Shown piece after piece: positions 29,000 through 36,822 of a stretch of DNA of 42,616 bases. The position numbers were made by a program, and so were the translations under genes. The stretch's first letter is position 1, and each line of letters begins with the position of its first letter. The DNA comes from an uncultured Propionivibrio sp. (lineage in GTDB: Bacteria > Pseudomonadota > Gammaproteobacteria > Burkholderiales > Rhodocyclaceae), in NCBI GenBank assembly GCA_937923255.1, contig CALAIL010000032.1, positions 1-42,616 on the forward strand, given 5' to 3'. Below the pieces are notes generated by a model. It made no database searches and was not told the DNA's origin. It saw nothing but the letters and a program-made list of their open reading frames with translations.

Positions 29000-30521
29000 G
29001 ACGAGAGTCTTGTGTGGTGCCCGCCGATGAATTTTGCGAAAGCGTGATGAGCGGTACTTTCATCCGCCAGGTCATGACGACGCCGGGCAGAGCGATGACT
29101 ACTGAAAACAGATAAAACGCCTGCCAGCCGATGCTTTCCGTCAAAACACCGGCGACCGGGCTGACGTAGATACGCCCGACGGCGGCCAGTGCGGAGAGCA
29201 GGGCATAGTGGGTGGCAGTGAAGCGGCTGTTGCACAGCGCCATCAACAGGGCGACCAGCGCCACCGTGCCCATGCCGCCGGTGATGTTCTCAACGGCGAT
29301 GACGGTGAGCAGCAGAAAGTCAAGGGAAGCGCTTTCTCGCAGTGAAATGATGACCCAATCGAACGGCGGTACGGCAACGCTGCCCCAAGCGCCCTTGCCG
29401 AGTACGGCAATCAGATAAAAGCCGAAGTTCGAGACCAATTGCAGAATACCGAATAAGAGCAGCGCTCGATAAAGGCGCAGGCGCAGCATCAGCGCGCCGC
29501 CGACGATCGCGCCAAAAATCGTCAGCCAGATGCCGATGATCTTGTTGGCGATGCCGACCTCGGCTTGCGAGAACGCCAGCCCTTTGATCAGAAAGGCTGT
29601 AGTGAGACTGCCGGCAAAGGCATCTCCCAGCTTGTAGAGAACGATCAGCAGCAGAAACGAGGCGGCGCCCGGCTGTGCGAAATAACTGGTCAATGAGGCG
29701 TTGAGCGTTTCAAAGCGCGCCAGGCGGGCGAACCACCAGGCCAGCGGCAACGCGGCGGCGATCTCGGCCAGAACGAAAAGTAATTGAATCCAGTGATTGC
29801 CGCTGCCCGGATCGAATCCGAGTAAAGATAGCAGGCCGCGGGCCAGATAGTAGCCGGAAAAGACGCCGACTAGCATCGCCGCGAATCCGGCAATTTCCCT
29901 GACAGGGCTGGAGGCCAGCGGTTTCGATTCGCTGCGCACCGGCGGCAATAAAAACAGCGAGAGTGCGGCGGAGATGCCCATGATCGTTCCCATCAGTGCA
30001 TAGACGCGCGGCCAGGACGACCATTGGTCGGCCCAGATCAGCGCGATGCCGCCGGAAACGATCATTGCCAGGCGATAGCCAAAAACGTGCAGTGAAGCGC
30101 CGAGGCCGTGTTCGGCCTTGTCGTTGAGCGCGTCGGCACGGTAGGCATCGACGACGATATCCTGCGAGGCCGAGAGAAACGCGAGCAATACGGCCCATTG
30201 GGCAAAAAGCGTCGGCTGCCGGCTGGGCGAGAGGCTGGACATGATCAATAGCGTCAGCGCCAGGCCGCCTTGCGTGAGCGCCAGCCAGCCGCGCCTCCGA
30301 CCAAGCCAGGGCGGCTCGAAGCGATCCATCAGCGGTGCCCAGAGAAACTTGAAGGTGTAGGGGGCGCCGATGAGACCAAAGAAGCCGATCGTTGCGATAT
30401 CGACGCCGTCAACCGCTAGCCAGGCCTGTAAGGCCTGACCGGTCAGCGCCAGCGGCAACCCGGAAGCGAAGCCGAGAAAAAGCACAGCTGCCAGACGATG
30501 GCTTCGACCCAGGAAGTGCAT
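28992..30521 (-). CDS. ampG: AmpG-like MFS permease (muropeptide uptake)
   Basis: 509 aa with about 12-14 membrane helices. The N-terminus LFLGFASGLPLALTGQALQAWL and the APYTFKFLWAPLMDRF segment are characteristic of AmpG, the inner-membrane importer of anhydro-muropeptides for cell-wall recycling. Also seen: DIVVDAYRADAL in helix 4-5. It lies 4 bp after metW and overlaps the glycosylase gene. A general MFS assignment is certain; AmpG itself is probable. Confidence 0.85.
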   Translation of the reverse strand: MHFLGRSHRLAAVLFLGFASGLPLALTGQALQAWLAVDGVDIATIGFFGLIGAPYTFKFLWAPLMDRFEPPWLGRRRGWLALTQGGLALTLLIMSSLSPSRQPTLFAQWAVLLAFLSASQDIVVDAYRADALNDKAEHGLGASLHVFGYRLAMIVSGGIALIWADQWSSWPRVYALMGTIMGISAALSLFLLPPVRSESKPLASSPVREIAGFAAMLVGVFSGYYLARGLLSLLGFDPGSGNHWIQLLFVLAEIAAALPLAWWFARLARFETLNASLTSYFAQPGAASFLLLIVLYKLGDAFAGSLTTAFLIKGLAFSQAEVGIANKIIGIWLTIFGAIVGGALMLRLRLYRALLLFGILQLVSNFGFYLIAVLGKGAWGSVAVPPFDWVIISLRESASLDFLLLTVIAVENITGGMGTVALVALLMALCNSRFTATHYALLSALAAVGRIYVSPVAGVLTESIGWQAFYLFSVVIALPGVVMTWRMKVPLITLSQNSSAGTTQDSRHG

Positions 30522-30525
30522 CGGA

Positions 30526-31140
30526 CTATGCCCGGCCGAGCCGGTAAAAAGCCAGGCTGCCGTTCAAGTTCGGATCGTCGATGACGGGCCGGCCGTTGTC
30601 ATCGAAGGCGCGACGTTCGCGTATTTCGATGTCCAGCCGGCTGCACAGCGCCTCAAAATCGGCAATCGTGAAGAAGCGGACGTTCGGCGTGTCGTACCAT
30701 TCATAAGGCAGATCCTCGGATACCGGCACGTGGCCGCGGACAATAGCCTCGCGGTTAATCCGATAGGCAAAATTTGGAAAACTGACCACGGCCTCACGCG
30801 CCACGCGCAGCATTTCGTTCAGGATGCGCTCGGTTTCCAGCATGGTCTGCAGGGCCTGCGAAATGATGGCGTGATCGAATGATTGGTCTTCAAAACTGGA
30901 CAGTCCCTGGTCGATATTCATCTGAATGACGTCGATGCCGTTGCGGATGCAAGCCAGCACCTTATCGGGGGCGATTTCGACGCCGTAGCCGCTGATTTTG
31001 CGCGTCTCGCGCAGGTAGCGCAGCAGGTTGCCATCGCCGCAGCCGAGGTCGAGCACACGCTCGCCGGCGGGAATCCAGTCGGCAATGACGGCAAAATCGA
31101 AGCGTTCGCGTTCGTGCTTGCTAAGTTGGTTAAGATTCAT
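30526..31140 (-). CDS. metW: methionine biosynthesis protein MetW
   Basis: 204 aa class I methyltransferase-fold protein: SAM-motif [15 protein letters not shown] (~residues 30-44), [22 protein letters not shown], then the late strands with [12 protein letters not shown]. In proteobacteria MetW partners MetX and is needed for its activity. The ATG overlaps the metX stop as ATGA (31137-31140), so stoichiometric coupled translation is expected. Confidence 0.94.
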   Translation of the reverse strand: MNLNQLSKHERERFDFAVIADWIPAGERVLDLGCGDGNLLRYLRETRKISGYGVEIAPDKVLACIRNGIDVIQMNIDQGLSSFEDQSFDHAIISQALQTMLETERILNEMLRVAREAVVSFPNFAYRINREAIVRGHVPVSEDLPYEWYDTPNVRFFTIADFEALCSRLDIEIRERRAFDDNGRPVIDDPNLNGSLAFYRLGRA

Positions 31141-32282
31141 ACTGCAATATTCTCCAGGTACGCGCGCAGCACGGCGTGATAATGCGCGTCGTTGAGCAGG
31201 AAGGAATCATGCCCGGCGACGCAGTCGATTTCCGCATACGCTACACGGCGCTGGTTCTTGAGCAGCGCAAAGACGATTTCGCGCGAACGCGCGGGCGAGA
31301 AGCGCCAGTCGGTCGAAAAGCTGACGACGAGGAAATCCGCGCGCGCGCGCGCCAATGCAGCCGCCAGATCACCGCCGTAGGCATAGGCCGGGTCAAAATA
31401 ATCGAGCGTCTTGGTCGTCATCAGGTAAGTGTTGGCGTCAAAAAAACCTGCAAATTTGTCGCCTTGATAGCGCAGATAGGATTCGATTTCGAAGTCGACA
31501 TCATAATTGTAGGTGTGCTGGTCATAGCGCATCTGGCGGCCGAATTTCTCATTCATCTGATCGTCCGACAAATAGGTAATGTGACCGATCATGCGTGCCA
31601 GCCGCAGGCCGCGTTCCGGCACGACACCGTATTCAGCGTAATGGCCGTCATGGAAATCCGGGTCGGAGAGAATCGCCTGGCGGGCGATTTCGTTGAAAGC
31701 GATGTTTTGCGCCGAGAGTTTTGGCGCCGAGGCAATGGCAATAGTGTGGCGGATGCGCTCGGGAAACTGCAGCGACCACTCAAGGGCCTGCATGCCGCCG
31801 AGGCTGCCGCCGATGACGGCCGCCCAGGCCTCGATCCCTAGATGATCGGCCAAGCGTGCCTGTGCGGCCACCCAGTCTTCCACCATCACCAGCGGGAAAT
31901 CGGCGCCGTAGTGCTTGCCGGTTTCCGGATTACGCGAGAGCGGCCCGGTCGAACCAAAACAGCCGCCCAGATTGTTGACGCCAACAACGAAAAATTTTCG
32001 CGTGTCAAGTGGCTTGCCCGGGCCGACGAGATTGTCCCACCAGCCGAGATTTTTCGGGTTGTCGCTGGCGATACCGGCAACATGGTGGTTGCCGGAAAGT
32101 GCATGGCAGACCAGCACCGCGTTGCTGCGCGTGGCGTTGAGCGTGCCATAGGTTTCGAAGACGAGTTCGAAACCGGGTAACTGTGCGCCGCTTTTCAGCG
32201 TCAGCGGCACATCGGAATAAAAGCGTTGCGGCGCTACGACGCCGACGGAATTATCTGCAATCATCGTATGCGTATCGTGCAT
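31137..32282 (-). CDS. metX: homoserine O-acyltransferase MetX
   Basis: 381 aa from the ATG at 32282; a second ATG at 32264 gives 375 aa, and neither has a strong ribosome binding site. Alpha/beta-hydrolase fold: [15 protein letters not shown] (oxyanion region), nucleophile elbow [12 protein letters not shown], acid in [10 protein letters not shown], and the His in AGHDSFLL. It acylates homoserine in the first committed step of methionine synthesis; acetyl versus succinyl donor cannot be read with certainty. Upstream there is a SAM-II aptamer (32378-32430). Confidence 0.94.
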   Translation of the reverse strand: MHDTHTMIADNSVGVVAPQRFYSDVPLTLKSGAQLPGFELVFETYGTLNATRSNAVLVCHALSGNHHVAGIASDNPKNLGWWDNLVGPGKPLDTRKFFVVGVNNLGGCFGSTGPLSRNPETGKHYGADFPLVMVEDWVAAQARLADHLGIEAWAAVIGGSLGGMQALEWSLQFPERIRHTIAIASAPKLSAQNIAFNEIARQAILSDPDFHDGHYAEYGVVPERGLRLARMIGHITYLSDDQMNEKFGRQMRYDQHTYNYDVDFEIESYLRYQGDKFAGFFDANTYLMTTKTLDYFDPAYAYGGDLAAALARARADFLVVSFSTDWRFSPARSREIVFALLKNQRRVAYAEIDCVAGHDSFLLNDAHYHAVLRAYLENIAV

Positions 32283-32310
32283 GTTGTACAGAGCGTACCA
32301 AAATAAATAA

Positions 32311-32373
32311 CGCCCAACCGGCTTGGCAATGTCCGGAAGAAGCCGGACAAACACCTGATAAGCGGGCTGGGCG
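32311..32373 (-). terminator. terminator-like expression platform of the metX leader
   Basis: On the minus strand CGCCCAGCC (complement of 32365-32373) pairs with GGTTGGGCG (complement of 32311-32319; one G-T pair). An inner hairpin GTCCGG-CTTCTT-CCGGAC (32331-32348) lies between. TTATTTATTTT follows the outer stem. The left arm starts 5 nt after the SAM-II core, so ligand binding could favour this terminator. Confidence 0.6.
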
Positions 32374-32377
32374 AATA

Positions 32378-32430
32378 CCGCTTTAGCCGAATTTATCGAG
32401 CGCCCGCAAGCTGATCCTCAAATCGGCGCT
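32378..32430 (-). promoter_or_regulatory. SAM-II riboswitch aptamer upstream of metX
   Basis: Read on the minus strand, the 53-nt core carries the SAM-II signatures in order: P1 5' arm AGCGCC, loop GATTTGA, an internal CTTGC segment, P1 3' arm GGCGCT, the conserved CGATAAAT, then GGCTAAA-GCGG. P1 pairs perfectly (6 bp). Length matches the ~52-nt SAM-II pseudoknot. It lies ~96 nt upstream of metX, a known SAM-II-controlled gene type, and would reduce metX-metW expression when S-adenosylmethionine is plentiful. Confidence 0.87.
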
Positions 32431-32773
32431 GGCTGGCAAATTAATGGCGCCGCCGGAAAATGTCAAGAAACCGTCGATGCGTATAAGACTCACTAAGTGG
32501 TGCCGGGTTCCGGCAGCTTGGATATTAGATATGCACGCCAGAACAAAGCGGATGCTTCGGAATTGTGAATAATCGAAATACGCAGAAAAGAGTTAAGTCA
32601 TCTAAACACGCCGTGCCAGGCGATGCCGATCGTGTGTGTGGGAATGGTATTTGACAGCACAAAAATTTGACTTGCCCGCTAGGGAGCACGTGTTTTTATT
32701 GACTAGCCTGTTTGCCCGGGGGATAGTTCCGGACGGGAGCAGTATTCTTAAATAGCAGACAGTGAGGCCGGTT
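32431..32773. other. boundary region between metX leader and CRISPR-cas locus
   Basis: 343 bp without a supported gene. Base composition shifts here from the GC-rich host to the A+T-richer cas region. A promoter candidate TTGACT-N17-GATAGT (32699-32727) faces the HD-domain gene. No tRNA, integrase or clear attachment-site duplication is visible, so how the locus entered cannot be read. Confidence 0.45.
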
Positions 32774-33346
32774 ATGAATGAGATCCTTGGCGGTATTTGC
32801 TATGCCCACTCCGGCGCCAGATCAGACCACGCTGACTGGCAATCTCTACAAAGCCACGGATACAAAGTTGGCGAGATGGCGGCTGCCTTTGCTGCTGCCT
32901 TCGGTGCGGAACAAATCGCCCGCTACACCGGGCAGCTGCATGACCTTGGTAAATACACACCGGAATTCAATGCGCGTTTACACGGCGGTTCGCGTGTTGA
33001 TCATGCTACTGCTGGTGCAAAAATCGCCTTTGAACGCTGGGGAAAAATCGCCATCGGCAAACTGATGGCATTTTGCATTGCGGGGCACCATGCCGGATTA
33101 GCAAATGGAAACGGTGAAGGTGATAACCGCCGCACGTTAAAGCAGCGTTTGGCTTTGCAATTCGGCGCAGATATTCCCGCTCTCGATAACCTGTGGCAAC
33201 AAGAAATCAAGCTCCCCAAAAACCTGTCTGCACCGCCACTCAAAGCCGATGCGCATCATCCTTTTTTCTCCTACGCCTTCTTTACCCACATGTTCTATTC
33301 CTTCCTAGTGGATGCCCATTACTTTGATACTGAAATGTTTGTATAA
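32774..33346 (+). CDS. stand-alone Cas3''-type HD nuclease domain (truncated or split cas3)
   Basis: 190 aa, alignable by eye to the HD domain (about residues 1-210) of the full Cas3 encoded at 33653. HD residues are all kept: His28 (LQSH), His56-Asp57 with Lys60 (LHDLGK), His77 in DHATAGA, His105-His106 (AGHHAGLA), and Asp180 in FLVDAHYFDTE. It ends by a stop just past that last block, where the intact protein continues to its helicase. It is diverged from the neighbouring Cas3, so it is not a recent duplicate. It is either an active Cas3''-like nuclease or the remnant of an older cas3. The ATG at 32774 has GAGG 7 bp upstream. Confidence 0.75.
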   Translation: MNEILGGICYAHSGARSDHADWQSLQSHGYKVGEMAAAFAAAFGAEQIARYTGQLHDLGKYTPEFNARLHGGSRVDHATAGAKIAFERWGKIAIGKLMAFCIAGHHAGLANGNGEGDNRRTLKQRLALQFGADIPALDNLWQQEIKLPKNLSAPPLKADAHHPFFSYAFFTHMFYSFLVDAHYFDTEMFV

Positions 33347-33462
33347 GACTGGAAAACAAGTCGATTATGTGTAAAAGCTATCAAAACTATTTTGTATAGT
33401 GCTGTTGCATCTGTTTTTAGGATGTTGGTAATTATTGGAATAGTAAATCTTGGAGAGATGTC

Positions 33463-33633
33463 TTGAATACTAACTACATCGCTCATATCCGTAAAACAGA
33501 CAAACAGCCGCAACCCCTGCAAACCCATTTAGCGGAAACGGCTGCTATCGCTAAAGCTTTTATGGGGAATTTGAAATGGGATAGAAAAGTTATGTTCTTC
33601 TATGCTGCTTCGAGAAATATTAATGTCTCTTAA
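33463..33633 (+). pseudogene. second cas3 N-terminal fragment
   Basis: A 56-codon frame from TTG at 33463, preceded by GGAGAG. Its first ~35 codons read YIAHIRKTDKQ, then LQTHLAETAAIAKAF, the same N-terminal pattern as Cas3 at 33653 (MIAHARQ, then LQKHLQEVAKLAKRF). After that the similarity ends, before the HD motif, and the frame closes at 33633. It is too short to be functional and differs in sequence from both neighbouring HD domains, so it is a third cas3-derived piece. Confidence 0.65.
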
Positions 33634-33652
33634 TTTTGTCGTGGAAATATAA

Positions 33653-36154
33653 ATGTCTGACATGATTGCACATGCCCGCCAAGATTCATCGGAAAATTGG
33701 CATTTCCACCCACTACAAAAACACTTACAAGAAGTGGCGAAACTCGCTAAACGTTTCGCGGGAAGTTATGGAGCGTTATTTGCCGAATATGCGGGTCTTT
33801 TGCACGATTTGGGAAAATTTCAGGCTGCCTTTCAGGAATATATCTGCAAAGTTTTGGGATTTGAACGGGAAAATGCTCATCTTGAAGATGTCGACTTTTC
33901 TAAGCCGCACAAACCCCCTCATTCCACTGCCGGTGCCAAATATGCGGTGGAACGCCTTAATCCGTTTTTCGGGCATTTGCTGGCGTATCTGATTGCTGGG
34001 CATCACGCGGGTCTGGCAGATTGGTACGACAAGGGCAGCCTGAAGCTTCGTCTGCAACAGGCAGATGACGAAGTGGCGGCATCTTTATCGGGCTTGGTGG
34101 AAAGTGGATTGTCTGAAGATTTTTTCCCGTTATCCGATGATGATCTGAAGCGGGATTTTTTTGCATTTTGGGAAGACGGGGCAAAGCTGGAAGAGTTGCA
34201 TATTTGGCTGCGTTTTCTCTTTTCCTGCTTGGTAGATGCCGATTTTTTGGATACCGAAGCCTTTATGAACGGTTATGCCGATGCAGATGCTGCGCAGGCT
34301 GCCGGATTGCGCCCAAAATTTCCCTGTTTGAATGAGTTGCACTGGCGATATGAGCAGTATATGGCGCAACTTCATGAAAAATCAGATAAAGATTCATTCT
34401 TAAATCAAGAACGCCATACCATTTTGCAGCAATGTTTTTCTGCCGCAGAAACCGATCGTACTTTGTTTTCTTTAACCGTGCCGACCGGCGGTGGAAAAAC
34501 TTTGGCGAGCTTGGGGTTCGCTTTGAAGCATGCGCTGGAATTCGGTAAAAAACGCATTATCTACGCCATTCCCTTCACCAGCATTATCGAGCAGAACGCC
34601 GATGTTTTCCGCAAAGCATTAGGTGATGATGTGGTATTGGAACACCACAGCAATTTGGAAGTGAAAGAAGACAAGGAAACTGCGAAAACCCGCCTTGCCA
34701 CGGAAAATTGGGACGCGCCGCTAATTGTTACCACCAACGTGCAACTGTTTGAAAGCTTGTTTGCGGCGAAAACCAGCCGCTGCCGCAAAATTCACAATAT
34801 TGCTGACAGCGTGGTGATTTTGGACGAAGCCCAGCAGCTTCCGCGCGATTTCCAAAAACCGATTACCGACATGATGCGGGTGCTGGCGCGTGATTACGGC
34901 GTTACCTTTGTGCTGTGCACGGCAACCCAACCGGAGCTTGGCAAAAATATCGACGCATTCGGTCGCACCATTTTGGAAGGGCTACCAGATGTGCGCGAAA
35001 TTGTGGCAGACAAAATTGCCTTATCGGAAAAACTGCGCCGCGTCCGCATCAAAATGCCGCCGCCAAACGGCGAAACGCAGAGCTGGCAGGAAATTGCCGA
35101 TGAAATTGCTATGCGTCCGTGTGTTTTGGCGGTGGTCAATACGAGAAAACACGCCCAAAAACTCTTTGCCGCCCTGCCTTCTAACGGAATCAAGCTACAT
35201 TTGTCTGCCAATATGTGCGCCACACACCGCAGCGAAGTCATTGCGCTGGTTCGCCGATATTTGACGTTGTATCGCGCAGGCAGCCTGCACAAGCCCTTGT
35301 GGCTGGTCAGCACGCAGTTGATTGAAGCAGGCGTAGATTTGGATTTCCCTTGCGTTTATCGGGCGATGGCAGGGCTGGACAGCATCGCCCAAGCGGCGGG
35401 GCGGTGCAACCGTGAAGGCAAACTGCCGCAGTTGGGCGAAGTAGTCGTATTCCGCGCCGAAGAAGGCGCGCCCAGCGGCAGCCTGAAACAGGGGCAGGAC
35501 ATTACCGAAGAGATGCTGAAAGCAGGGCTGCTTGACGACCCGCTTTCCCCGTCGGCATTTGCCGAATATTTCCGCCGATTTAACGGCAAAGGTGATGTGG
35601 ACAAACACGGTATCACAACGCTTTTGACGGCGGAATCATCAAATGAAAATCCGCTGACAATCAAATTCCGTACCGCTGCCGAACGTTTCCGCCTGATTGA
35701 TAACCAAGGCGTGGCACTGGTTGTGCCATTTATCCCGTTGGCTCATTGGAAAGCAAACGGCAATACGCAGATCGTCAAAGCAAACGAGCTGGACGATTTT
35801 TTCAGGCAACATTTGGACGGTGTGGAAGTTTCAGAATGGCAGGATGTTTTGGACAAACAACGCTTTCCGCAGCCGACCGACAACTCCTTCGGGCAAACTG
35901 ACCAACCGCCGCTGCCCGAGCCTTTTGAACGCTGGTTCAGCCTGCTGGAAAGCGACCCACTCAAATACAAATGGGTTTACCGCAAATTGCAACGCTACAC
36001 GATTACCGTGTACGAACATGAACTGAAAAAGCTGCCTGCACATGCCGTTTTTTCCAGAGCGGGATTGCTGGTGTTGGACAAGGGCTATTACAAAGCCGTG
36101 CTTGGCGCTGATTTTGATGATGCGACTTGGCGATCTGAAAATTCGGTTTTGTGA
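33653..36154 (+). CDS. cas3: CRISPR-associated helicase/nuclease Cas3 (type I-C)
   Basis: 833 aa. The N-terminal HD nuclease has His24, His51-Asp52 with Lys55 (LLHDLGK), His90 (HSTAGA) and His117-His118 (AGHHAGLAD). The SF2 helicase has Walker A PTGGGKT (~278-284), ILDEAQ (DEAH-box variant, ~390), LCTATQPEL (motif III) and the motif V-VI block STQLIEAGVDLDFP...QAAGRCNREG. It degrades target DNA once Cascade has bound. Start ATG 33653 has only a weak purine-rich upstream site. The cas5 gene begins 23 bp after the stop. Confidence 0.96.
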   Translation: MSDMIAHARQDSSENWHFHPLQKHLQEVAKLAKRFAGSYGALFAEYAGLLHDLGKFQAAFQEYICKVLGFERENAHLEDVDFSKPHKPPHSTAGAKYAVERLNPFFGHLLAYLIAGHHAGLADWYDKGSLKLRLQQADDEVAASLSGLVESGLSEDFFPLSDDDLKRDFFAFWEDGAKLEELHIWLRFLFSCLVDADFLDTEAFMNGYADADAAQAAGLRPKFPCLNELHWRYEQYMAQLHEKSDKDSFLNQERHTILQQCFSAAETDRTLFSLTVPTGGGKTLASLGFALKHALEFGKKRIIYAIPFTSIIEQNADVFRKALGDDVVLEHHSNLEVKEDKETAKTRLATENWDAPLIVTTNVQLFESLFAAKTSRCRKIHNIADSVVILDEAQQLPRDFQKPITDMMRVLARDYGVTFVLCTATQPELGKNIDAFGRTILEGLPDVREIVADKIALSEKLRRVRIKMPPPNGETQSWQEIADEIAMRPCVLAVVNTRKHAQKLFAALPSNGIKLHLSANMCATHRSEVIALVRRYLTLYRAGSLHKPLWLVSTQLIEAGVDLDFPCVYRAMAGLDSIAQAAGRCNREGKLPQLGEVVVFRAEEGAPSGSLKQGQDITEEMLKAGLLDDPLSPSAFAEYFRRFNGKGDVDKHGITTLLTAESSNENPLTIKFRTAAERFRLIDNQGVALVVPFIPLAHWKANGNTQIVKANELDDFFRQHLDGVEVSEWQDVLDKQRFPQPTDNSFGQTDQPPLPEPFERWFSLLESDPLKYKWVYRKLQRYTITVYEHELKKLPAHAVFSRAGLLVLDKGYYKAVLGADFDDATWRSENSVL

Positions 36155-36177
36155 AATGAAAGCAATAAGGAGATGAT

Positions 36178-36822
36178 ATGAGTTTCGTCTTGGAAATCAG
36201 CGGCGATTTAGCATGCTTCACCAGGCCCGAGCTTAAGGTGGAGAGGGTAAGTTACCCTGTTATCACGCCGTCAGCCGCCAGAAACATCTTAATGGCGATA
36301 TTGTGGAAGCCGGCCATTCGCTGGAAGGTCTTGAAGATAGAAATCCTGAAACCGATTCAGTGGACGAACATCCGCCGCAACGAAGTGGGAGCCAAGATGA
36401 GTGAGCGTAGCGGCTCGCTCTATATTGAAGATAACCGCCAGCAGCGCGCATCCATGCTGCTGAAAGACGTTGCCTATCGCATCCACGCCGATTTTGACAT
36501 GACAAGTGAAGCAGGAGAAAGCGACAACTACGTCAAGTTTGCCGAAATGTTTAAACGGCGGGCAAAAAAAGGGCAATATTTCCACCAACCTTATTTGGGC
36601 TGCCGCGAGTTTCCCTGTCATTTCAGGCTGCTTGAAAAGGTTGAAGACGGTTTGCCGCGCGAAGACATCACCCAAGATTTCGGCTTTATGTTGTACGACA
36701 TGGATTTCAGCAAATCCGCCCCACGCGATTCCAATAACGCCGAGCCGATGTTTTACCAATGCAAAGCGGTAAACGGCGTGATTACCGTGCCCCCAGCCGA
36801 CAGCGAGGAGGTGAAACGATGA
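36178..36822 (+). CDS. cas5c: Cas5c (Cas5d), crRNA-processing endoribonuclease and Cascade subunit
   Basis: 214 aa. Type I-C lacks Cas6, and Cas5c cuts the repeat at the 3' base of its stem-loop, leaving an 11-nt 5' handle. Seen: the N-terminal RAMP strand VLEISGDLACFTRPE, the PSAARNILMAILWKP helix, a Gly-rich-loop-like stretch, and the conserved HQPYLGCREFPCHF block (~138-152). AGGAGATG precedes the ATG. It overlaps cas8c by ATGA (36819-36822). Confidence 0.94.
   Translation: MSFVLEISGDLACFTRPELKVERVSYPVITPSAARNILMAILWKPAIRWKVLKIEILKPIQWTNIRRNEVGAKMSERSGSLYIEDNRQQRASMLLKDVAYRIHADFDMTSEAGESDNYVKFAEMFKRRAKKGQYFHQPYLGCREFPCHFRLLEKVEDGLPREDITQDFGFMLYDMDFSKSAPRDSNNAEPMFYQCKAVNGVITVPPADSEEVKR

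Noticed and set aside
33629..33644. 7-nt seed match to the pseudo-spacer just before cas3
   Set aside because: PAM position reads TCT and matches beyond the seed are patchy. The position before cas3 is tempting, but the site at 40132-40166 is far better.
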